DNA from: Patagioenas fasciata
Lineage: Eukaryota; Chordata; Aves; Columbiformes; Columbidae
DNA: 64,000 nucleotides
Assembly (NCBI RefSeq): GCF_037038585.1
Contig: NC_092520.1
Span: 58,184,501 to 58,248,500 of the forward strand
Direction of reading: 5' to 3'
Shown one piece after another: positions 24,037-38,155 of this stretch; position 1 is the first letter of the stretch, and each line of letters starts with the position of its first letter. The translations under genes were made by a program, and so were the position numbers. The notes under the pieces were generated by a model, which did not search any database, was not told the origin of the DNA, and saw nothing but the letters and a program-made list of their open reading frames with translations.

Positions 24037-26393
24037 TGTTATGGCTCAGATGAACTGACCCTTGAGTCAATAATAAGTCGTTGGGCTCAGTGCATGGACA
24101 ACTACACCTCACCTCTGCAGTTCAGGCTTAGCAGTCTCCACTATAAATCCATGAGTCAACTAAATGTACTCCTTTTACAAGCGGAAAGCAGCTTTACAGC
24201 ATTGGCCTGGAGACAGACAGGGTTCTTTTTACTTTGTTTGCTGTCATGGGATACCTGAGTTTTGTGAGTCAACTTTAGGATGATAATCAGGGCATTTAAC
24301 ACTAGAACACCAGTGATGCTTACGTGGTCTATCTCCTGCTAACGACTCTGGTGTTTGATGATTAGGTGAAACAGGTCCAAGAGGCCAGCAAAGCTCAAGA
24401 AAATAAGTGGGAAAAGCACCATAATTTTATTTTCATCACAAAATTTGTAATATTGATTTGGGGTAGGGAGGAGGCCATGTCCAGCTATTTGCACCCAGAC
24501 CTCTCTCTTTTCAGAGACATACATATAATAAAGACTGTATCTCTCAAGGCTGTCATGGAATGTGGCCAGTACATGGATATTACTTTGATTAAGTAATAAA
24601 AGAATCCCTAAAAAAAATAACATTTAGCCACAATTATTGTTGTAACAAGAGGAGATGATTGCATCTTACTGATGTGCTCTCTATGGATTCTTTGAGAAAG
24701 TTACTGGTTGTATGAGCAGATAGGGAAATACTGATTGAAACTGGCACTGACCATTCACAGTAGATAGTCTGTGTGTATCTAGAAAGGTCTCACATTGGAA
24801 ATCAATTATGAATACAATGAACTGCTGAATATGAAAATTGGAAGTGAATATAACACTGAATAAAAATGAGCAAAGATTAGCCTTAAATTAAATGTATGAA
24901 ATTAGAAAAGTAATACTGAGGCAATAGAATTTGTAATTTATGAACAAGATTATTATTTATTCCTTCATGGTTTCGTTATGTACTTTAATTAGTTTGACAA
25001 GGCTGATGGATAAACTTTCAGGTTTTTGAGACACTATCCAATTAGATTTAGTAGCAAATAATGAAAAACCAAGCAATCTGACAGATTATAGATGGATTTA
25101 AATAAATTAGTTGGACGGATTAATAGATGGCAAATGTTATTCAGTCCATGCAGATGTGAATGAATATGTAAGAACATGGAGTAAAACTTGGTAGTATCTG
25201 TTTGTAGGAAGCCCGTTTAAGAGCAGAGGCCAGGAGGGAGAATACAAGTAATGTACTATAAAAGCAAACCATTAAGTTGTAAATCCAGTTAACAGGAGTG
25301 GTGGAAGAGGAGCCCTAGCAAACACTGCCTGGGGAGATACTTGCTGCTGTGGTAGAAAGCCATTGCTTCCCTTCCTGAACAAGGGAAGGACAACTGGTAG
25401 ACCAGCGACAGGGAGGGAATTTACAGACGGTCAGGAAGGTTCACTGTATCATCATCATCATCTTGCTTTCTCCCATGCAGCATGAGGCTTAAATGAACCT
25501 GGAGGTTTGTCCTCTGTGATAAGAAAAGCAGATGTATTGTAAGTGTCACAACCGGTGGCATTGTCACCAATAGCTGGTGTTACAGCCTCACCTCCCTGCA
25601 AATTTGATGTTTCTGATTGAGGAGGTGACAAGGAAATGAAGTGCTACTTGTGTAAATTGGAATTGCTGGCTTGGACCAGTTCCTAGGAAAAAAAGCTTGT
25701 GGCATTGGCTTAAAAACAGTGGCAAAAGCATGTTGCTTGGAGAAAATATGTGCTGGTTCTTCAGGAGATTAAGATTGTTAGTGCTTAGCATGTCTCACTG
25801 GACAAGCGGATTTACAAGAAAACACGGTATTAGGTAAAATGTTTCTGTGGTGATGCTCAGGCCATTTGTCAGCATTTTTCCAGGGAGGATTGTGAGGTAT
25901 AGTGCCGGGCAGCACAGGGCAAATAATTTTTGCTTCACCCTCTGAATTCCTGGGGGGCATGAAAAGGTGAGATGCAACAAGATGGTGGTGGCAAGAGGCT
26001 TTTTGTGGGTTGTCCCTATTTCGTTCCATCTGGGAAACAGCTTGAGGCTGTCTTCTGAGGGAGTTCAAGCAGAAGACCTTTGAGGCTGATGTGAGGGGAG
26101 ACGCCACAGAAGGAAAGCTAAAGGCGGCCAATGCAAAAGAGTAGCTGTTTAAACAATACATGTGAACGATTGCCCAGACAATGATTTAGCCAGATGGTTG
26201 CTGGCTGTTGGACTTCAGACCTGAACGAAGTCCGATCCATGGCACTGAAGGGGCAAGTATTATACTCAAGTCCATGCAGATAACTGGAGAAATCTGGCTA
26301 TTTAACTGGATTTTTGTGTTGTAAGGAGTAGTATTTCCAGGGGAGTTGGATCAGGAATGAATTTTGCTTAAAGTCCTGTCAAGAGTTCTGATA

Positions 26394-26424
<31 letters not shown>

Positions 26425-27449
26425 TTTTCTTTCTTTTTGTTGTTTTTGTTTGTTTGTGGTTTTGTTTTGTTTTGTTTTAAGCCTGAGTTTGGCCATAGTC
26501 CTCTGCCTGATGCAGGCAGAAGAAAGGATGTGTCCTGGAGAACGAAGGGGAGGAAGGACCTCTGAGTCCTCTGGAGGTGATTGCACCTTTCATAGTTCTG
26601 CAGACTTTTTGGATTTCTGACAACAGGCATTGTTGGAATACTGTTACCTGAGAGCTTCTTTGTGTGGGTTAAGAAACAAGAAAAAGCTTTTAACTTACTG
26701 AAGGAAAGAATGTGTATCTTCATGCTGTCTCTAAATGTACAATTTAGAATCTCTCTTAGTCAAACAAGTTGATGATGTCAGAAGGCACAAATTTGAGGAA
26801 GTCACAAGTTAAATAGGAAACAAGGTTTTCACAAACAAACATGTTTTTAGATGCTGTGTATATTTTCATGTTTATCAGGTATACACTTTGCACTACCAGC
26901 CTTGCAATAGATCTTTATGTTATTTCGAATTAGGGCTTCTGTGAAAATGGATATGCAAATGTAATTTTCACATAAGCTGGGAAGACAATCTGCAGTAGTA
27001 GATGCTGTCATGGCAGGATGATGGCAGCAAGACTGGAAAATGAACTAGGGGCACCATTTAAAAGAACAGGCGAACAATCGTGACTTTCTTCAAGGTGCTC
27101 ACAGGCATTCTACTAATGAATAGACAGGATATACTCAGTGTTTTCAATGCAAGTCATGAATCTATTGATTCAGTTATCAACCCCAAGGTGAATGATGGTA
27201 ATAGGACTCCTTTTACCGCAAGCTTGCAGAGAATGGTAAGCACATGTCTTCATGATAATGAGCCATCAGCAAACTGTAATGAAAACCAAGCAGTAGAAGG
27301 AAAGAGAGGCAGAACTTTTGCTGAAAACTGTCCATGTGCTGAGCACTGGTGATGATGCACCACAGGGTATGATCATCCTCAGTACCAACTGGAACAATTA
27401 TTTCTGGAACATCAGAAGCCTGAAGTCAGATGATGCACCCAAGAGAAGA
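24037..27449. other. Intronic sequence; unassigned less AT-rich block and GT repeat
   Basis: The first 1.2 kb is ordinary AT-rich intron. From about 25200 to 26360 the composition is less AT-rich and longer stop-free frames occur (127 codons on the minus strand at 25778-26161), but no protein family or repeat was recognised. A GT microsatellite lies at 26399-26424. The 27000-27449 stretch contains a 90-codon frame without identifiable domains. Confidence 0.55.
26399..26424. repeat. (GT)13 microsatellite with T/G-rich tail
   Basis: Thirteen GT units are followed by T-rich and GTTT/GTTTT-rich sequence to about 26480. Likely polymorphic in length. Confidence 0.93.
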
Positions 27450-28135
27450 TGCAGCTGTCCAGGCCTGGGGGTGCCCAGAGCTTCTCACTGAGGCAGGGGC
27501 TGGGGAGATGGTGTCCTTGCCTACAAGTGGAGGGTTTATGACAACAAGTAAAGGAGCTGCAGGAGGAGGTCAGCAGGCTGTGCATCAGAGATGATTAAAA
27601 GGAAATTGGCCGGATCTTCTCCGGGACCATGCCACTTACAGGAGCCTGAGTGCCCAGCTATACTGAAGTAGAGGCAGGCAGAGTGTGTTTTTCAGGCTGG
27701 GAAATAATGACACAGGCTGGAAGCCTGTGACTTTTAGTACTCACAGAAGACGATCCGTGCCCTGATCAGTGCCTGGGTAGCAGATGAGAGGCCAGGGGCT
27801 ATCTTTAACAAAGAACCAGAGCTGGGTCATGCTGAGTCACACAGCAGCACCAGGAGGAAGCGACGAGAGATCACTGTGGCGGAGAATGGAGTTCACAGTC
27901 TGGTGTCCTAACCTGCTGTCTAGGGTGGTTTGTTGCTGGCCAGGGGCATGGACCAGAGACAGGGAGAGACTGCTGAGCCTGGTTCAGCCCTCAGACTATT
28001 AACCCTGCTGCTCTTCCATGTGATTCAGACAGGGGAGATCTGCAGCATATCAAGTGTGACTACATGACTGGGGATGAGCGTCAAGACCCTGGGTGCCCAG
28101 GTGGTTTTCTTCTTGATCTTACTGGTGGAGAAGGA
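27450..28135 (+). pseudogene. Decayed CR1 ORF1 / 5'-region fragment (coiled-coil and esterase-like part)
   Basis: This GC-rich block stands out from the AT-rich flanks. Near 27549 it reads LQEEVSRLC then IRDD, a stop, and KEIGRIFSGT; this is the coiled-coil segment typical of avian CR1 ORF1, with an in-frame stop. Near 28008-28110 one frame reads LLFHV and TGEI, then a shifted frame gives LGMSVKTLGAQVVF. This follows the SGNH/GDSL esterase-like domain of CR1 ORF1 (family pattern HVGTND followed by a GAQVVFSS strand). The GTND block is eroded, and stops and frameshifts occur throughout. No endonuclease or reverse transcriptase follows, so it is a broken remnant. Boundaries are approximate and the assignment rests on recall of the family. 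Confidence 0.7.
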
Positions 28136-31100
28136 AAAGCTTTTACTTTTAAATGAAGGTCTCAATTTATTTTAAAGACAGATCCAGTTGTTTCTCTTGT
28201 TTTTGTGAACCTCTTTAGAAATGAAGTAAAATACCTAAAAGTGCTTTTGAAAATAAAAGAGTTTACATTTTGAAATAGTATTACTGTCAGTAATATTCTA
28301 GTTTAGGTCTCCAGAATATGTGGAAATACCTTTCAGTAATCCTTTTCTTTGCTTTGATATGAATCACAACTTTCAATATTGGGGAATGTTTCTCTAACTG
28401 GTAGAATCCTAGTAAGTGGAATGAACTTCAGTAAGTTTTAAACATCTTTTAAACTTAAGTTTAATATGTACATCTCATCTGCGAAAGTACTGCACTCCTT
28501 ATAAGAGCGAAGTCCTGGTCTGTGAAACTTGAAAACCCATACATATTTTCCTTTCAGTACTACGAGAGATTTTATTAATGTAGGCCATCGGAGTTTCTGC
28601 CAAAGGTTAGGTTTTGATTTTTTGTATGGTCATTGAGGATCCGAATGAATGTTTATATTTATGTTAACTCACTTCTGTTGTACTTGCTACCATTTAAGTT
28701 TTGTTTCTTCTCCCTTGGAAAACAGTAACAAGTTCAAGCATTAAAGAAAGGAAAACCTCATAACTGGTGTTTGGTAATTAGAGACATAGGAACTCAAGCT
28801 AGGCTCTAGGCTACCTTAGGATAATTAGTTATATTTTGTCAACAAAAGATATTCAGCATGTACTGCTGCAGAGAGCAGTGCAAGGATCACATTGATGACC
28901 ACTAGAAGTTTTAATTTTTTAATGGCTCTGCTATTTCAGTGCAGAGAAAAAGAAGAATGAAAATTAAGGGCCGTACTTACAATTTTGCTCCATTGGGGTG
29001 GCTGTAGGAGGGCATCTTGCAATCTTATCATTTATATCATTAAATCCTGTGATTTTGTACAGGCTATAACGTCATACTCTGTCATCAGCCTCTTAACTAC
29101 TTTTCTGCTTTTAATACGCACACATTGTGAATGAGAGTTCATTCAAACATCCTGTTACTCTACAGGGACACTGGTGAACTTGCTTTAGTTATTTTTATGA
29201 CTCACGTCAGTAATCCATTACAATATTGCATAAATGGAGTTCTGTTTCAATTACATGGTACAGGGTGGCAGTGGTTACAATGAATTAGAGATCCATTTAT
29301 CAATTAGTTGTTTGGTGAATTTCTTTCTCCTGTGATTATTATAAACTTCCTTGACAACAATTGGTGAATGCTTGGTCTGAAATGAACATTTTCCCGTAAA
29401 CTGAGCTTTAGTCATTAACTTTGTACTGTAGTTATCTGTGGTAGCATTTGTGTGCAGACCTCTGGGTAGCAGAACCTTCTGGTTATTTGGCAAATTCTGC
29501 AGACATATGTGTTGCCAGCTTCAGAGCTGTCTCCTCATTTGCCTCATGATTTAGCTTTTTTGGGCAGATTGTCTTAAATTTGTTAATGCCATTTTTTTTT
29601 TTTTCTGATTTTCTTTTTATGATAAAGACAATAATTAAAAGGCTTTAAGTGTATTGGTGATTGTTTATATACTGGACGTTCTGCTTGGAATATTACTAAA
29701 AGAGCACAGGTGACAGGAAAAAAGGAGTTTAAATTGTTCACTTAAATTAAAAATAAAAATAACTTCTTTATGTTTTCATGCAGCACATTAAACAGGTGAA
29801 AATCCCAGCCAGGACAATAATGTGTGCTGTTCTAACACTGATAACCATGATAGTTAGTGCTCCAGAGAGCATTATGCTTTGACAGTATTTGTGCAAAATA
29901 TATCTCAGCATACTGTATGTAAATTTTTGCAGTTGCATTTGCAAAGTCCCTGACGAATGCCCAAGATTCCTAGCAGCATTTCTCAAGGCATCCTGTATGC
30001 CGAAAAAGTAAAATAGCGTTTCAGGAAAAATAAATTAAGTCCTGAGAATTATACTTTGAACAAGGCTTATCAAAATCAAACATCACGGTAATATACAATG
30101 CCTGTAAAATATACCAAGCTCTGTCAATAACATTACCTGCTCTGTGCATGCTGACAAGGAATAATGGATATGTTTGTGCATTTTCGACATTGCAGGCAAT
30201 TAAAATTTGCCGATGTTTTCCAACCAACTGCTGTATCAATAGATCATTTACCAATTGACAGTATCCTCTACTTTATTTTTTTCCATGCACCTACACTGTT
30301 CTGCTACATGGCTGCTCTTGGAAAAACACTGTGATCTGGATGCCTTATACGCACATTTGCTTTCCCAAATTCAGTCTGTTTATATTGAGAGATGATTATG
30401 GCATATTAGGTTGTGCTTACTTTCACAGTTTTTTATTATTACCTTTTCTATAGTGAGTTTTTCTTTCCCTAGACAATAGATGAGCAACATGATCCTGTTG
30501 GATATTTAGATTTTTATCTCTTTTGTCTCATTCATATAAATGCTATTAGGGAGGGTTATTTGCTGCACATTAGTTTGCTAGAATAAATTTGACTAACCCC
30601 AAAGGCAATGTTAATCCTTTTTGATGCAAATTCTGCTTCGTATGCCAAGACCAGGTGGTAAGGCTAGGTATTAATGGGACTGTAAGGGGTTTAGGCAGTT
30701 TCTTCAGTGTGTAATTCTTTAGCCTGTTTTATTACAACTGGACCATTCATCTGGTTGCATCTGCTGAACATCAGACGTCAGTCTTCATGACTCCACCTGC
30801 TATTTCCCTCTAATTTTGCTGTGTAGTGCATGGAGAGTTCCTACGTGTATCAGAGTTGTGTGGTGCACAGGCTGCCAGCCTCTGTCATCTGAGATCCCCA
30901 AATCATGGTTTGCCTGTGGATAAAATTGTTGAATAAGAGACAATTTCTAAACTCCAATAACTGATAAGTAAATGCTATGTAATTAAAAAGAAGAAAAGCT
31001 GGGAAAGATTTTGTGAGGACCTTTTAAAATGAAGCTCAGTTTAGTGTTTTGAAGGTGATCAGCCTTTGATATTAATCTAGATTAATAATCTAAATTGTCT

Positions 31101-33515
31101 GAATGGTATCATATTTGGCAGCACTCCCATTTTACGTATGCAAGCATGTGCTATGCTGCTGTATTAGTGAACTATGAATGAAAAGCAGTGCTGGAGCATG
31201 GACTGACATATTCAGATTTGTGAAAGATGAAAGTAATGCTATATATCCACTTTTGAGTGCTTTAATTCCTAATACACTGGAGCAATTATTCAAGAACATG
31301 TCACCCATGTGAAAATACATTCCCTGTGGTAATATCAAAATAACTGCAGCCTTAACATAACTACTGCAAAAAGTGATGGCCAAACAAACAAATGCAGCTT
31401 TAATTTACTTTTCTCTCTTTTAAAAGAAACAGTAGACAAATACCTTTGTGTTATATTTCTTTCTTTTCAGCCTAATTTTTTTCTTTTTTAAAATGCCTGT
31501 TCCACTTCTAGGCATAGGCACTTCAGTATAAATGAATACTGATGATGAATTAATTCATCATACACTCGATCTCCATAGGCTAAAAGTAGGTTATGGTACA
31601 AAGCTCCAGTTTCTTGCTGAAGTCATGATTTGAGGCCAGCAGAGGTACATAAGAGTGAATTATTTCACACATTATTTTTTTTTTTTCTCTCAAATGAAGG
31701 GTAGGACGCTAAATATGAAGCTGACTTTCTAGAGCTGACTATAAAATGCCACTGTAGCATTCTACTTTTATCTCCTAATTGTGTATCACTATCTTGTTTA
31801 CATGCTTTCAGTAATTATCTTATTCTCTAACCTCAATATTGCTCTTTTCATTTTCTTCTTTTGAAATAAATTGTGTGGTTTTTTAACCCCCCATTTTTTT
31901 ATTTTGGGTCAACTGTGATTTTCTGTTACATCCTCCTAGAATTACAATCGGGGCCTTTTGTGCTCTAGCTGAAGGGGTGCCCACAACTGTGGGTGATGTT
32001 CTATTCCTCCCTATCCTCCCCTCCCTCCCCCCCAAAAAATAGGCTAGCACAGACATGTAAAAGAAGGCTCTCATGTCTAGGTTATGTTTGTTATTGTTGG
32101 GAAGGCATCTTGGGGTTTTTGGACACATTTCTTTTCTTCAACAGGCCACCAAATAAAGCCAGGGAAACCTTGCAATCAGACGACGATCAGATTGAAAAAA
32201 TCGACGAATCAGATTGAAAGTTGAAGAAAATTGTAAGTTTTCATGGCTTTCAAGACAATGAATAAGGAGACAGAACCATGGCCATGGAGCCTGCAGTATT
32301 TTGGAAATCCAGAGAAGTCAGTTTAAGTGGCTACTTCTTATAAACCAAATTTTTCTGTTTCTTGTGCAGAAAATGTACACATACATTTTTCTGTACCATG
32401 CAGTAAAATTATATAGGTATGTGTATATTTTAACTTGTAGGAAACTGTATTGCATGAGCTATATCATACAGAGATTTAGGGACTTCATTAATCCTTTCAT
32501 GGTGTGTGAACCTAAGAAAATTCTAAGTGTTAGAAGAACCAATGGAAAAAAAAAAGTCTCTATTGCTAAACTGGGTAGCTGTTTGTTAAACTCGATGGCA
32601 CTGTAACTATCACTTTTTTCCCCACTGAGTCCTTACAGGAGTGAATTATACAGTTTGGAAGTTTAAAAAACACTGAAGGTGAATTCATCTAGTAGTTTTT
32701 CTCGTCGGGCGGCCACGTTTAATCTCTGTTTTAAGGAGAAACTATGTGCTTGAAGATTTTTGTCCTACTGTGAATAACTGTATTTTAATGCTGTCATGTT
32801 TCCACTGCTGCATTTAATACAGAGCTCACACATTGACTACAATGGGAGCAGAATTTAACTGATAAGTATAGTGTGTTCTGCCCAGGAAATTTTTACACTT
32901 CAGGTGAAGTGAGACAGGCACAAGAATAGATCTTAGGTGAAGAAATGTGACATTCTTTACCCTCAGGGACCAAAAAAGCACGGAGTACAAACTACAAAAT
33001 CTTGATATGCAGTCTTGTATAGTCTAACCTCACTACTGGTTGCTGTAAAATTCCTCGCTGGCTGCTGTATTTTTAAAATATGAAGAGAAAATTAGCGTGC
33101 CATTGCATTTTATAAATAATTCTCGCACATTTAAGTTATCATTTTCATCATTAGTCAGGAAGCAATTAACATTTTAAATGCTAATTTTTAGACTGTTAGA
33201 GGAATACCCACCTATATTAGACTGCTGAGATGGAGGCATGCCATGGTAGATTATTATAGCATGAAGACTGCGGGGAAGAATTCTGTATGTTTCAATTCAG
33301 TGTCAGCAAGAAGCAATACAGTGCAGTTCCATAGCAAGCTGGGAGGTCTATTTTAACCCCTAGAGGAAAAACAACAAAGCAGAGGTATATAGAAAACCTT
33401 ACTAGAGAAAAAAGAAAAAAAAGTAAAGCAAACAGGAAAGGTTTATTTGAATGTTAGAGTTGCATTTTTTTCTTAAGAGGATCGTTTGGATTAGCACATT
33501 TTTTACGCATCTAGG

Positions 33516-33556
33516 GTTAGAAATTTTTCATTTGTTAGAAATTTTTCATTTGTTAG
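33516..33556. repeat. 18-bp tandem duplication (2.3 copies)
   Basis: The unit GTTAGAAATTTTTCATTT is repeated perfectly twice and followed by GTTAG, the start of a third copy. The perfect identity suggests a recent slippage event. Confidence 0.92.
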
Positions 33557-36500
33557 CCCTTTTTCCATTTTATTCTCACTGGGATCATATTAAAACAATG
33601 ACACCTGGAGAGCTCTGGCACTCAAAAACTAGAAATTGTGTGCAAGCAGACATGCCCACTGATGAGACATGCAAAGAACCAGGTTTCTAGTTTACTGCTC
33701 TTAGCGTTGTTCCTTTCATTCAGCAGGTGAGATTCTGAAATCGTGTGGGACATACGAAACCCATATATGAGGGCTGTTTTTAGGTACAGAGAGAGAGACC
33801 AAGTCAGAATATTATGCTTAGGGGACAGAAAACTGGAGAAGGGATTGAGATCTGCTTTTGAGTCCTGCCTTTGCCAGTGATTCGCTCCATCATGTTCATT
33901 CAGCTAATTCTGCTTCCAGAAAAACAGGGTAATGATACTACCTTCTTTCTCAGGGCACTTTGAGCTTTGTGTCTTCTAAGATCTGTCATAATTACAGTTT
34001 AAAATATTAATTAGTTGTGTACTTGTATCCTTCTGCACAAAGGCAACCAGAAGAGAGTTACAAAAGTTATGGGAATGCGTGTAGTCTCTTTTGTCCTTCT
34101 CTGCTCCCATCTCTTTGATGCTGACGTGGTCAGTTTTAGAAAATCCTGGTGTTAGCTATTTAGACATGGAAGTGTGAAAGAGACTTTGTTTTTTCATTTT
34201 GTCACGCTACTAGTCATGATAATTGACAGACTCATGTTATATTAACTGCAGAAACAAAATTGCTAGATCCATTGGATGCCAGCCACTGTTGGTTAGGACA
34301 TACATTTTGCCCTAAGCAACTTCTCATTCCCATTTTGCTAACATCCGTATAACACCTAAACTCTTAATAAATGGCTGATTTGACAAATTGGCTGAATGGT
34401 CTGGGCTCTATTAGCCCTCCGCTCTTTCCAAGCTAGGCAATAGGGTTTGAAGTCATTCTTCTAAAACTCCTGCTTTAAGAGCAAGTTTACTAGTGATAAA
34501 ACAAACACAGGAATGAAATTCAGTTATGTCTGCTCAAGCTGACTGATTATACATTCAGAAAGATGCACCTGTGCAGCAAACTGCTGGCAAATGTCCATCT
34601 GAACAAACTTGTAATTGTACACAAATCCATTGTGCTGTTTCCAGCAGGCAGCTTCTCAGCGCTCACTGGCATCATCCACTGGGTTCCATCAGTGAACATT
34701 TGCATAATGATTTATATCTGATGCAACTGTCTTTGTTGAATCCAAGTGCTTTCACTTAAAACTGATAATAACCTTTAAGAACTGTGAAATCTTTTGTTTT
34801 CTGCCTCTCAAACAGGAAATATTGTTAATTTATGTGTGTGAAAACCTAGCCCAACTGGAGTTAATGGGAGTGCAGGCAGGGGCTAGCAGTGAATATATCA
34901 TTGAAGTTGCATGGGCGTTTTCCGCAAAACCAATTACAAAGGATATCAGGATACCAACAGGAGCATTTCAGATGGTTCTGCAAAATAAATAAATAATAAA
35001 TTGTTCTAAGTAAGCTATCTAAAAATAATAATTCTGTAATAAATCTTTATGTTAAAAGTTTAGTAGGAAAAAGAAAAGACAAAATTGTGATAAAACCAGT
35101 ACCAACAAACAAAAATAACAGCAAAGTCGAATAAAATCCAGCTATGCAGAAACTGAAACTCACTTTGCTGGAGCAAGTGACCTCTCTAGAACACATGAAT
35201 AATGTAGTATTTACCTGATTTCTGTGACATGTTGCAATGGAATGATTTCATTTGTTCAACACTCGGAAAATTAAACATTCTGTAGAACTGTAAATTGTTG
35301 CTAAAAACCTGAGAAAAACAATGAAGGGTCATGGCAAGCCTTATATATGCACATGTGGCTGCAAGAGTTTGCAAGGACAGAAAGTGACTTATAGCTGCAG
35401 CTTCTTGTACAGGTACAAGAACCCATGACTTATCCCTACAATAAATACCTACATTAAAAACAAATTATGTGTAGAAAGTCCCAAATACAGATGAGGGATC
35501 AAATCAGTGTGTACAACCCTTCTGGCTTTTCTTACTGATGTAGATCACATTGATCTCGCATGTTTTGATTTGAGACAAAATTTTTTGCAGAAGAAGAGAC
35601 TCTGCAGAATGTCCTGTCTTCTCTTTCTTATAGAAGCCTGTAGAGTTACTATGCATTAATTAACACCCAGAGCAGTTTCAGACCACCAGATAAGTCAAGC
35701 TAGGATTGTGTGAGATGTTGCTATTCTACACTGGTGGAAACTGCTACCAAAAGTAGCATCAATTTTGTTCCCTGGTGCTTCTTCCTTTCTGTTTGCTTCA
35801 GAGAGCCTGAGTTTGAGTACCAGTACAGAATATGCTGGTACCATGGGTGACACAAGATCTTGAGGATGAAATCTGATTTCACCAAGGCTATTTTTCATTT
35901 TGATAGTTTTAACTGCAAATTAAAGCCCTGGTATTAGAAGTATGTCTGCCCCTTGGCTTTGTATATTAATAGCATGTGGGAAGTCTTCTGTGTTCGGGTC
36001 AGCTCAAGATCATGCAGAGATCTGGCTTTTCAGCTTTACTCAAGTCCTGGTGTTCCCTTCCTACAAAGTGTGTTAATATGTTTAGAAGAACCTTCTCACT
36101 GATCTATTTTTTGCCAGAAACAGTGGAAGGGAGAGATTCTGGCTGTGAAGCAGGGGAGGAAAAAAACATGGACTGTAACAACTTAAAGCATGCAGAAAAA
36201 GGTATAACTCAACCAAGCACTAAGTCTCAATTATTATAGCTGCCAGAGATACAGTGCATGGCTTTTCCAGGAAGTATTTGGTTGCTGCACCTCAGTATCA
36301 CCTTGAATTGAATTTGAAACAGAGTATTCAGCATTCTGCAATTTACAGTCTGATAAATATAATGGTATTACTGTTATTAGGAAAGCAAAACAAAACAAGT
36401 TGTTCTGTATTTCTTACCCGACACATATTCATATGTGTAATCCAACCTAAAACATCCCAATCTGCTATATGTTACTATAGGTATTTTGCAAGACTGTTCA

Positions 36501-38118
36501 TACTAACATAGAGGAAAAACAATTCCAAAGAGGCAAAGTATGTAAGAGTTTAGCAGCTGTTTACAGCTTGGTCCAAATCCTTTTAGAGTAAAAGAAATAA
36601 ATTGGTAGGTATTTGAATGAAATAATTGTCCTATTCATATTTTAAAAAATTTCAATATAAAACCACGAGTCACATGAGGATGAGGTTCATACTATAACTT
36701 GCATTATGCTTATCAACGATGCATTAGGGAGATGTCATCTTTGTTGACATATACTTCCTGTGTTTTGGCGACAATTGTGCCAGTACAGTTCACAGAACAA
36801 TAAAGGTAGATTTTTAAGAATTTTATGTCATTTAATTACTCGGAGTAGTAGTGTTGAATTGTCACTCAAGACACCTGCGCACTCCATTTGAAAGCAGCAA
36901 ATTTGACAAATGATGAGGAGAGCAAGCTATGGTCCAGAAGGACAGATGGAAACTGGAAGAACTAGGAAGAAAAATATATGACTTACGGAAGACTACAGAG
37001 ACATAATATCTGTTCCATTCTGCAGTAATTGTATTCCTAGGTACCCAAATCTCTTTCAATTTGGCCTTTTCCTTTTGCTTTCTTTTCCTCTCTTGTACTG
37101 AATAGCGTTGGTGTACAGTCCTCAGACAAAACAGGAGTAAAGGGCAAGGCAGAAATTGTTCCCTGTTTCATGTCTTGGCTACGTGTGTGTCCCTGAAACA
37201 CAGGGAACATTTCCAATTTGGGAAATTATCCTTGATGTGCAGAGTGAGGCCTAACCCCAGGATCAAAAATTCCTGAGTTTTCAATGCAGCTCTGTTTTGA
37301 AGTGTGTAGAGGCAGAAAAATCAGTATAAAACCCAAGTTAGAAAAGTTGCAGTGCTCTTCCAAGGCTGCCATTCTGTGTGAAAAAGGAAAAGAGGATACT
37401 TTTTTCCCATATTCAATTAACAACTAAAAAAGTATGCATAATAGGAGACTGTTGCCATTGGTACTTGATCTCTCCGTTTCCCTCAGAAGAAAAGCTGGCT
37501 TAAGAAAAAACATTGTAGAAGTGAAAGATTGAAAAAGAGAGTGTGCAAAGAAAAAGAACAAAAACCAGTTTGATCTAATTGCCTTCCCTGAAATGTAGTT
37601 CCTAGAATTTGCTGATTTCTACTGAAAAAATGCCCACCTCCTACTGCAAAACTATTTTAAACAGACCTACTGCTTTTCTCTGCTTTCCCCATTATTGATA
37701 TGAGGTTGATGCTTAGTTCCCTAATATATTTTTACTGATTTTTTTTCAAAAATTATTTTGAGATTTTATGGCAGCATGTACAACAGTAAATACCTTTTCT
37801 TCATCTTCCATTTTAGTTATGATCTTGTTCTTTCCCTCTTGCAACACCCTTCCCAAATGGTGTATACATTTTTGTGCTAAGTAAGGTATTTCTACTGTTT
37901 ATGGGTATTTATGTAGCTATATTTTATATATGTGTGGATGTATGTGTACATAACTGTATGTGGAAAGTTGTCTGAAACAGCATTGGAAAAAACAATATTT
38001 AGCTCTTTCTTTAAGGTGCGTATATACTGTTATTTCTTTTAGACTTCCATGGGGAAAATGAGCAGCAGACACATATATTGAAGTTCTAAGTGAGAAATTG
38101 TGCAGTCTCCCTAATAGT

Positions 38119-38155
38119 GGTGGTTGTTGTTGTTGTTGTTTTGTTTTGTTTTTTA
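38119..38155. repeat. (GTT)n/(GTTTT)n low-complexity tract
   Basis: GGTGGTTGTTGTTGTTGTT runs into GTTTT units and T-rich sequence. Simple repeat, probably polymorphic. Confidence 0.88.

Noticed and set aside
25448..25462. Short ATC repeat similar to the one at 22944
   Set aside because: Only about five units, common in vertebrate DNA; no link to the CR1-flanking microsatellite.
26368..26723. Minus-strand frames with Thr-His repeats near 26400
   Set aside because: The repeated residues are the translation of the GT microsatellite and not a protein repeat.
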